From a virus, in IMG/VR virus record IMGVR_UViG_3300003323_001324, positions 1 to 64,000 of that record: a stretch of DNA of 64,000 bases. One strand, written 5' to 3'. The notes under the pieces are model-generated. The model saw only the letters and a program-made list of their open reading frames with translations, had not been told where the DNA came from and ran no database searches. This document shows, one piece after another, positions 56,384-64,000 of the stretch. Numbering within the stretch: the first letter of the stretch is position 1; each line of letters starts with the position of its first letter. Both the position numbers and the translations under genes were made by a program.

Positions 56384-57609
56384 TGAGGATAGCCTTCGTA
56401 TACGGACCCTTCTGCCTCGGCGGGAGCGACACCTCCGGCAACCACGTCAAGGGCTTCGACTTCTCCGACATGTGGGGGAACCCGCGGGGCCTCACCGGCT
56501 CCGAGATCTCGTTCTTCCGCATCGCCCAGGAGATGCGCAAGCGGGGCCACGAGGTCGTGGCCTTCACGTTCGGCCTCAACGGCGACCCTCCCGCGACTTG
56601 GGAGGGCATCCAGGTCCGCCCGTTCCCGCAGCTCTACGGCGAGGGCGTGGCCTCGTCCTTCGACGCCGTCTACTCCTGGAACGAGGCCGAGGTCCTTCGC
56701 CCGCTTCCGGGAGGCCCGAAGGGCCCCCTCCGGATGTGCAACCTGCAGATCAATGACTTCGTCCACTGCCGCCCTGGCTTTGGCGAGATCGTCGACCTCT
56801 GGACGAGCCCCTCGGAGTCGCACCGTCAGATGGTGCTGTCGAAGCCTGCCCATCCGGTCCACCTGTACCAGGGTGACGAGCCCTACGCTTACGCCCCCGA
56901 CCCCTCTCGCTGGGAGGTCCTGACCAACGGCTGCGACCCCCAGAACTACGACGCCCTCTACGGCTCTGGCGTGAAGAAGGTCCCGGGCCGCGTCATCTGG
57001 GGCTCCTCCCCCGACCGCGGCCTGCACTGGCTCCTTCAGGAGTGGCCCAAGATCCGCCGCGCCGCCCCGCACGCGCACCTCAAGATCTTCTACAAGGTCA
57101 TGAAGTGGGCGGACAACATCATCGCCCACCCGGGCTGGGACCCGACCATCAAGGAGCAGATCCGGAGGGCCCACTACATTAAGGAGGCGCTCTCCCGCCT
57201 GGCCGCCCACGGAGTCGAGCTCGTCGACTCCGTGTCGCGCCGCGAGATCGACCGCCAGATGGCCGAGGCCGAGGTCCTGGCCTACTGCTGCGACCCTGTC
57301 TCCTGGACCGAGGGGTTCTCCGTCACCCTCATGGAGGGCTGCGCGGCCGGCTCCTTCCCCGTCACCACCGCGGTCGACGCCCTCCCCGAGATCTACGGCG
57401 AGTGCGTCCCGATGGTCCCGGTCCCCGTCCACGCGCACGTTGGCGCCTTCTCGGACCACGTCATTCGCGGCCTGACGGACCCCGTCCACCGTCACGAGGT
57501 GAACGAGAGGGTCCGCAATCTGGCCTGGCGCTATACCTGGTCCTCCCTCGCCGCCAGGCTCGACGGTATTCTGTCCAAGCACATCGCGCGCAAGCGCTCC
57601 GGAGCATGA
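56383..57609 (+). CDS. GT4-family glycosyltransferase
   Basis: 408 residues. Same architecture as the previous gene: LTGSEISFFRIAQEMRKRGH, GSSPDRGLHWLLQEWPKIRR, EVLAYCCDPVSWTEGFSVTL(M)EGCAAG. The nucleotide-binding glutamates are present in TEGFSVTLMEG. The start is fused to the upstream stop (TGATG). Substrate unknown; the pair probably adds similar sugars in sequence. Confidence 0.82.
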   Translation: MRIAFVYGPFCLGGSDTSGNHVKGFDFSDMWGNPRGLTGSEISFFRIAQEMRKRGHEVVAFTFGLNGDPPATWEGIQVRPFPQLYGEGVASSFDAVYSWNEAEVLRPLPGGPKGPLRMCNLQINDFVHCRPGFGEIVDLWTSPSESHRQMVLSKPAHPVHLYQGDEPYAYAPDPSRWEVLTNGCDPQNYDALYGSGVKKVPGRVIWGSSPDRGLHWLLQEWPKIRRAAPHAHLKIFYKVMKWADNIIAHPGWDPTIKEQIRRAHYIKEALSRLAAHGVELVDSVSRREIDRQMAEAEVLAYCCDPVSWTEGFSVTLMEGCAAGSFPVTTAVDALPEIYGECVPMVPVPVHAHVGAFSDHVIRGLTDPVHRHEVNERVRNLAWRYTWSSLAARLDGILSKHIARKRSGA

Positions 57610-57610
57610 T

Positions 57611-58075
57611 ATGAACAACGAAGAGTACACGTCTGCAGTGGACCGCGGCGAGTGGCCGTCGGACCCGACCGTCCCCCTTCCCGCCCCGTTCGTGAACCAC
57701 AACGGGAGCATCCAGAACCTGGTCCTCAAGCCCATGCGGTCCGTCACCGCCCTCACGTCGGTGAAGGGGGCCGTCCGGGCGAACCACTACCACAAGACGG
57801 ACTGGCACTACACGTACGTCGCCTCCGGCCGCGTCGCCTACTACGAGCGCGCCATCGGGGCCGAGGACGTCCCGGAGCCGACGGTCTACGGGCCAGGGCA
57901 GATGTTCTTCACGCCGCCCTTGCGCGAGCACACGATGGTCTTCCTGGAGGACTCGCTCATCATCACGATGGCGAAGAACGTCCGGAGCCACGAGGAGCAC
58001 GAGGCCGACCTCGTCCGCGTCCAGGTCATCGACCCGGCCCTCGTCCCCGGTATCATCTCCGTCCTGGCGAAGTGA
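57611..58075 (+). CDS. cupin-fold sugar-modifying protein
   Basis: 154 residues. A cupin-like barrel with HYHKTDWHYTYVASG (motif 1, HxH-type) near residue 58 and PLREHTMVFLED (motif 2) about 45 residues later. Proteins of this kind in sugar operons act as isomerases or epimerases of dTDP-linked keto sugars or as small-molecule binders. The metal/catalytic His residues in motif 1 are present. It directly follows the glycosyltransferases. Confidence 0.65.
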   Translation: MNNEEYTSAVDRGEWPSDPTVPLPAPFVNHNGSIQNLVLKPMRSVTALTSVKGAVRANHYHKTDWHYTYVASGRVAYYERAIGAEDVPEPTVYGPGQMFFTPPLREHTMVFLEDSLIITMAKNVRSHEEHEADLVRVQVIDPALVPGIISVLAK

Positions 58076-58086
58076 CCGTTCCCCGG

Positions 58087-58092
58087 TATCGT
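58087..58092 (+). promoter_or_regulatory. internal leaderless-type -10 element (TATCGT)
   Basis: TATCGT ends eight bases before the ATG at 58101. The 18 bases CCGTTCCCCGGTATCGTC are identical to those upstream of 52773. Confidence 0.6.
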
Positions 58093-58100
58093 CGGGCCTG

Positions 58101-59390
58101 ATGGAGAAGATCTCCCCCGACTGCCGGGTCCGGAGCGACTGCCGACTTTGCGGCGGCCGCCTCTCGAAGGCCCTCGACCTCGGCTCGACCCCGCCCGCGA
58201 ACGAGTTCGTGACCCGGGAGACGGTCGAGTCGGGGGTCGTGCAGGACACCTTCCCGCTCTTCCTGAGCGCCTGCCACACCTGCGGGCACGTCCAGCTCCC
58301 GGTGGTGGTGGACCCCCGTCGCCTTTTCTCTAACTACGTCTACGTCTCGGGGACCTCGAAGGTCTTCGTGGAGCACTTCCGCCGCTATGCCGAGTCGATG
58401 ATCGCGCAGCTCGGGCTCGTACCGGGCGACCTCGTCGTCGACGTGGGCAGCAACGACGGCACTCTCCTCTCGTTCTTCAGGGACGCCGGCATGCGCGTCC
58501 TCGGCATCGACCCGGCCCGCGCCATCGCGGCCGAGGCGACCTCCCGCGGCATCCCGACCGTCCCGGACTTCCTGACCGTGAAGCTTGCCCGCGAGCTCCG
58601 CGGCGAGCACGGCCCGGCGAAGCTCGTGACCGCCAACAACGTGTTCGCGCACGCGGACGACCTCAAGGAGGTCGCCGACGCCTGCTGCGCGCTCCTGGAC
58701 GAGAGCGGGACCTTCTCGTTCGAGGTCTCCTACCTCCCCTCGGTGGTGAGGGGCACGCTCTTCGACACCGTCTATCACGAGCACACGTCCTATCACCACC
58801 TCGGCCCGCTCTTTGGCTTCCTCGAGCGCTCGGGGCTCGGCCTCTACGACGCGGAGCTCGTGGACACGCACGGCGGGTCCGTCCGCGTCCTCTCCTCCCC
58901 CGTCCTCCGGCGCGCCACGGACCGGGCGCGCGCCATCCTCGCCGACGAGCAGGCCGCCGGGTACGTCCCGGACGTCCTCGTCTCGGGCGGGAGCGGCGGC
59001 CAGTCCGGGCCCCTCGAGGTCCTCGCCCGCGACGTCGAGCTCCTCGGCCTCCGCCTCAAGCGCCTGCTCATCGACATTAGGATGGCGGGCAAGACCGTGG
59101 CCGGCTTCGGCGCCCCCGCCAAGGTGACGACCCTGATGCACAGGTTCGGCCTCGGCCGCGACGACGTCTCCTTCATCGTCGACGACTCGCCGCTCAAGCA
59201 GGGCCTTTACACGCCTGGCAAGTACGTCCCCGTCCTCCCCTCGTCCGCGCTCTACGAGCGCCGGCCTGACTACGTCCTCGTCCTCGCCTGGAACTTCGCG
59301 GAGCCCATCATGCGCTCCCACAAGAGGTTCTCGGACGAGGGCGGGAGCTTCATCGTCCCAATCCCCGAGCTCAAGGTCTACCCGCAATGA
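58101..59390 (+). CDS. sugar C-methyltransferase (SAM-dependent, zinc-binding)
   Basis: 429 residues. The N-terminal zinc-binding part is CRLCGGRLSKALDLG followed by ACHTCGHVQL (CxxC ... CxxC). The SAM-binding motif VVDVGSNDGTLLSFF is at about residue 117. Then come the family-typical FEVSYLPSVV, YHEHTSYHH (catalytic region in TylCIII/TcaB9-type C-methyltransferases) and the C-terminal GFGAPAKVTTLM and IVDDSPLKQG parts, another methyltransferase-family hallmark. It would methylate a carbon of an NDP-keto sugar. The end overlaps the next start (ATGA). Confidence 0.88.
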   Translation: MEKISPDCRVRSDCRLCGGRLSKALDLGSTPPANEFVTRETVESGVVQDTFPLFLSACHTCGHVQLPVVVDPRRLFSNYVYVSGTSKVFVEHFRRYAESMIAQLGLVPGDLVVDVGSNDGTLLSFFRDAGMRVLGIDPARAIAAEATSRGIPTVPDFLTVKLARELRGEHGPAKLVTANNVFAHADDLKEVADACCALLDESGTFSFEVSYLPSVVRGTLFDTVYHEHTSYHHLGPLFGFLERSGLGLYDAELVDTHGGSVRVLSSPVLRRATDRARAILADEQAAGYVPDVLVSGGSGGQSGPLEVLARDVELLGLRLKRLLIDIRMAGKTVAGFGAPAKVTTLMHRFGLGRDDVSFIVDDSPLKQGLYTPGKYVPVLPSSALYERRPDYVLVLAWNFAEPIMRSHKRFSDEGGSFIVPIPELKVYPQ

Positions 59391-60469
59391 ACGACAGCAA
59401 TCACGGCTTCCTGCTCCAGAGCGACATCGAGGACATCGTCGACAAGCTCCCCGCCTCCGTCGTGGAGCGCTTCTACGGCAGCCGCGTCCTCATCACGGGC
59501 GGCATGGGCTTCCTCGGCCGCTACTTCACGGCCTTCTTCACCCAGCTAAACCGCATCCGCCCGGCGCGCTTCATGCCGTGCGAGCTCGTGGTCCTGGACA
59601 ACTTCATCACGGCCGGCGAGCACGGGCGCCTCGCCTCCAAGTCTCGCGAGTTCGCCTTCGTCGAGCACGATATCATCAACCCGTTCTACCCCGAGCGCCC
59701 CGTGGACTACATCATCCACGCCGCCGGCATCGCCTCCCCCTTCTGGTACCGGAAGTACCCGGTCGAGACCCTCAAGGTCTCCACGGTCGGCACCGAGAAC
59801 ATCCTGAAGCTCGCGGCGAAGCATAAGGGCAGCAAGACCATCGTCTTCTCGTCCAGCGAGATCTACGGCGACCCCGACGCCAAGCACGTCCCGACCGCCG
59901 AGAGCTACCGCGGAAACATCTCCTGCCTCGGCGCCCGAGCCTGCTACGACGAGGGGAAGCGCGTGGGCGAGACCTACTGCCGCGTCTTCCACGAGACCTT
60001 CGGGGTCGACGTGAAGATGATCCGCCCCTTCAACGTCTACGGGCCGGGCATGCAGAAGACGGACTACCGCGTCCTGCCGAACTTCGGCGCCAAGATCATG
60101 GACGGCAAGCCCCTCCACATCTACGGCGACGGGAGCCAGACCCGGACGTTCTGCTACGTGACGGACGCCATCCGCGGCTTCCTCCAGGTGCTGATGGACG
60201 GCGTCCCCGGCGAGCCCTACAATGTGGGGACCCCGGACCCGGAGATCTCGATGGTGAACCTGGCCAAGGAGATCGGGAAGGTCCTCGGCAAGGAGCCACA
60301 GTACGAGCTCGTGGAGTACCCGGACAGCTATCCCGGCGACGAGCCTATGCGCCGCTGCCCCGACATCACGAAGGCCCGCACGCAATGCGGGTACGAGCCG
60401 CAGGTCACGCTCCAGGACGGCCTGAAGAGGTTCTTCGGCTGGGCGCAGGAGACCTACGCCCGGGTCTGA
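59387..60469 (+). CDS. NAD-dependent NDP-sugar epimerase/dehydratase
   Basis: 360 residues, extended short-chain dehydrogenase. The NAD-binding VLITGGMGFLGRYF (GxxGxxG) is near residue 33, and catalytic FSSSEIYGD precedes the YDEGKR site (YxxxK). Conserved RPFNVYGPGM and YVTDAIRGF, and VGTPDPEISMVNLAKEI follow. The pattern is closest to UDP-glucuronate decarboxylase/ epimerase type enzymes by eye. It probably makes the sugar modified and transferred by its neighbours. Confidence 0.85.
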   Translation: MNDSNHGFLLQSDIEDIVDKLPASVVERFYGSRVLITGGMGFLGRYFTAFFTQLNRIRPARFMPCELVVLDNFITAGEHGRLASKSREFAFVEHDIINPFYPERPVDYIIHAAGIASPFWYRKYPVETLKVSTVGTENILKLAAKHKGSKTIVFSSSEIYGDPDAKHVPTAESYRGNISCLGARACYDEGKRVGETYCRVFHETFGVDVKMIRPFNVYGPGMQKTDYRVLPNFGAKIMDGKPLHIYGDGSQTRTFCYVTDAIRGFLQVLMDGVPGEPYNVGTPDPEISMVNLAKEIGKVLGKEPQYELVEYPDSYPGDEPMRRCPDITKARTQCGYEPQVTLQDGLKRFFGWAQETYARV

Positions 60470-60470
60470 G

Positions 60471-61654
<1,184 letters not shown>

Positions 61655-63557
61655 CCCCCGATACGTCCTCGCCCTCGTAGGCGGACGGCTCCCCGAACAC
61701 CGGCCGCTCCTTGACACCCTGCTCGTACTGGGCCTGCGTGATGCTGCCCCGGTCGAGCATCATCTTCATAATCTTGCGCAGGAACCCGAGCCGGCCCTCC
61801 CCGACCTTCTTCCCCTCCTCGAAGCCCGCGGACTTCGGGCTCGGGAGGAGCGAGGCCAGGAACAGGGACTGGCTGAGCGTGAGGGCCGCCGGATCCTTCG
61901 AGAAGTAGCGCTTCGCCGCCGGCCCTATCCCGTAGAGGTCGGGGCCGAACTCGACGACGTTCAGGTAGAGCTCCATCTCCTCCGTCTTCGTCAGCCTCTG
62001 CTCCAGGTACGTCGTGAGGAAGAACTCCTGGATCTTCCGGGAGATCGTCTTCTCCCTCGCGAGCCAAAGGTTCTTGGCCAGCTGCATGGAGATGGTGCTC
62101 CCTCCCCGGACGAACCTCCCGGCCGAGATGTTCTGCTCCATCGAGTTCTCGAGGGCCTGGACGAGGATGCCCCGGTGCGACATGAAGCTCGGGTCCTCGG
62201 TCGCCATGACCGCCAAGGGCATGTAGGGGGAAACCATTCCGAGAGGAACCCAGTCGGGCCCTCCCGGGCCTGTCGTGTCCGTGACCCTCTTCCCCTTCGA
62301 GGAGTAGACCTCGCGGGCGAACGGCCTGCGGAGCCTCGAGACGCGGAGCTCCTCCGGCACCTCCTTCACCCTGCAGCGGTTCTGGAGCCATATGGAGACG
62401 TCCGGCTTCTTCCTCTCCGGGAGGTCCACCTGGACGCTCGCCCGCCACGAGATGGTCCCCTCCACGGCCGATCCCCTGATCCTGGGGACCATGTTGTTCG
62501 GCAGGGACTCGAGCAGGCTCTGGCAGTCGACCTCCGGCATCTCCGCGTCGGCCCGGAACTCCGCCGGGCTAAGGAGGGCCGTCAGGTTCACCTCGGCTCC
62601 CCCGACCTTCACGTTCGCGCGCTCGAGGGACAGGGTCTCCCCGTCCCTCTTGACCTCCGCCTTCAGCCGGACCTTCTCCACGGAGAATTCCCCGTTCGAG
62701 AGCTTCTCGTTCGCGGTCTCTATGCTCTCTGCCAGGAGCTCTACCTCGGCGGTTTCCGCCTCGCCCTTGTCCCTGCGCACCCGCAGGACAATCTGGGACG
62801 CGGCGCTCCCCTCCGCCTCCGCCTTCCTTGCCTCGAGCCCGACGAGCGTGCTCTCTCGGCTCACCTTCACGTCGACGGTCGCCGACTCGGCCCTGGCCGT
62901 CCGTCCTCCCATCTCCACGGAGATGGACTCGGCCTTGAGGCTCCCCTCGATCTCCCGTCCTCCTGTTCCCGCTCCCCCTCCTTTCCTCTCCGCCCTCCCG
63001 ACCTTCACCTTCACGGTCCTGGCGCTCGCGTCCACCCTCTTCCCCGGGTCCACGTCCTTCATCGTCACCTTCTCGGCGACCGCGGAAGAGCCTCCGGACT
63101 TGACCTCCGCGTCCCCCTGGAACGACACGAGCCCCTCGGGGCTCAGGCTCGCCTGCCGTGCCTTTGCGTATATCTCCAGGCTCCCCTTCTTGATCGCCAC
63201 CTCGGACTCGAGCACCTCCACCGGGGGCCTCCTTGACGCCCTCCCCTCCCGGGGCTCCTCCGAGAGCTCGGCCGTTACCTTGGCCCCCGTCACCAGGACC
63301 TTCAGCACTTCAAGGCTGGCGTCGACGAGGACGACGACCTTCTTGGCCTCGACGTCCTTCTTCCTTCCCGACGCCCTGACGTCCAGGAGCTCCACCCTCC
63401 AGGGGCGGACTCTCGTCTCCCCGACCTCGAGCTTGAGCCCTGCCCGCGCGGCCTCCTTGACGGCCGTGGCCTCCGCGGCCGCGGCCAGCGTCCAGGGCGC
63501 CGTCGCAGCGGCCAGCGCCATCGCGGCCAGCGCCGCCTTCTTCCATGTGATCCTCAT

Positions 63558-63674
63558 GCGTCCCTGCCTACCTCTTCCTCTCCCTGACTTCCGCATCCGC
63601 CGGCCATTCGGTTGTCTTTTTATAACCGTCGCCGCGACCGGCTCGTAGGATCGCCCTCGGAGGATACGACCAAC
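63558..63674. promoter_or_regulatory. divergent intergenic region with late-type leader
   Basis: 117 bases between the GT51 gene and the last gene. It contains TTTTTATAACC near 63617-63627, a likely -10 for the rightward gene, and GGAGGA 10 bases before its ATG. On the minus strand TAGGCA serves the GT51 gene. Confidence 0.45.
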
Positions 63675-64000
63675 ATGCCGCCATCAGCAGCCCGCCCGCA
63701 GACCGCCCCGAACAACATTCCCTGGAAGCGGGGAGAGTTCCTGACCTTCTTCGCCAAGATGAAGATGCGCGTCGGCGGCCACAACGGGAACGAGACCGTC
63801 GAGATCTACGCCGGGGACGAGTTCGAGTACGACGGTAGCATCGTCAAGTACGCCGGCCGCGAGTTCCCGCAGCCCAACATCCGGGCGGCCATTCGCGACG
63901 GCTGGGCGACCATGAGCCAGGAGGACAGCGGCACCCCGGCCCCCTTCGTCGCCTCTCGCGACGTCGCCAAGTCCCAGTCGAAGACTACGGACCTCAGCCG
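63675..64000 (+). CDS. hypothetical virion-associated protein, N-terminal part
   Basis: 108 residues visible; the gene continues past the right edge. A disordered start (PPSAARPQTAPNN) is followed by beta-like segments (MKMRVGGHNGNETVEIYAGDEFEYDG, here described by character: short strands with conserved Gly and Asp), and then RAAIRDGWAT. A strong GGAGGA ribosome site at about 63659-63664 gives it a leader, in contrast to the leaderless genes. Not recognised by family; a structural protein is plausible. Confidence 0.5.
   Translation, partial: MPPSAARPQTAPNNIPWKRGEFLTFFAKMKMRVGGHNGNETVEIYAGDEFEYDGSIVKYAGREFPQPNIRAAIRDGWATMSQEDSGTPAPFVASRDVAKSQSKTTDLS

Overview
The window is a 64 kb piece of a large, GC-rich (roughly two-thirds G+C by eye) tailed-phage genome (Caudoviricetes), probably a big virulent phage from an environmental sample. 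The evidence is a complete head-packaging and capsid module (terminase, portal, prohead protease, scaffold-like protein, decoration-like protein, HK97-fold major capsid protein), dense packing of mostly + strand genes, many tiny unrecognised genes, and no integrase, transfer RNA, rRNA or CRISPR array that I can see. The host is not identified. A lipoprotein-type signal and an AsmA-like/GT51 cell-wall polymerase of deltaproteobacterial flavour hint at a diderm, but this is weak.

Layout. 1-1.4 kb: end of a 5'-3' exonuclease and a protein with two sigma-region-4-like domains. 1.4-8.7 kb: unrecognised, probably virion-associated acidic and helical proteins plus a BACON-like beta protein. 8.7-24.2 kb: packaging and head module (candidate small terminase, TerL, portal, protease, scaffold, decoration, capsid). 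24.2-34.2 kb: accessory small-gene region, with a decayed HNH endonuclease next to the capsid gene, a nucleoside hydrolase, a lipoprotein, and a protein carrying a copied fragment of the capsid protein. 34.2-38.9 kb: pyrimidine genes pyrE, pyrD and pyrC (an OMP-decarboxylase-like protein lies at 50.4 kb). 39-44.9 kb: a structured-RNA candidate, a lysine-rich peptide, a VWA protein with a hairpin-hidden ribosome site, and coaD. 45.0-48.4 kb: a NAD+ module (NrtR-like Nudix protein, nicotinamide phosphoribosyltransferase, CinA-like/NMN-adenylyltransferase fusion). 48.4-52.7 kb: small genes, a 2H phosphoesterase and a Vsr-like nuclease. 52.8-61.7 kb: a glycan operon (three glycosyltransferase genes, cupin, C-methyltransferase, NDP-sugar epimerase, Gfo/Idh oxidoreductase). 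61.6-63.6 kb: a peptidoglycan glycosyltransferase. The window ends inside another gene.

How it works together. The metabolic genes would supply pyrimidines, coenzyme A and NAD+ during infection. Nampt plus an NMN adenylyltransferase is the gene content of the known two-step phage NAD+ reconstitution route that counters NAD+-depleting immunity. The glycan operon could build a sugar decoration on virions or host surface.

The most striking genome-wide signal is regulatory: at least 25 genes, on both strands, have a GTANNNT-type element only 5-8 nt before an ATG or GTG start. This is what leaderless transcripts look like. The capsid gene, the decoration-like gene and a few others instead have long leaders and clear Shine-Dalgarno sites.
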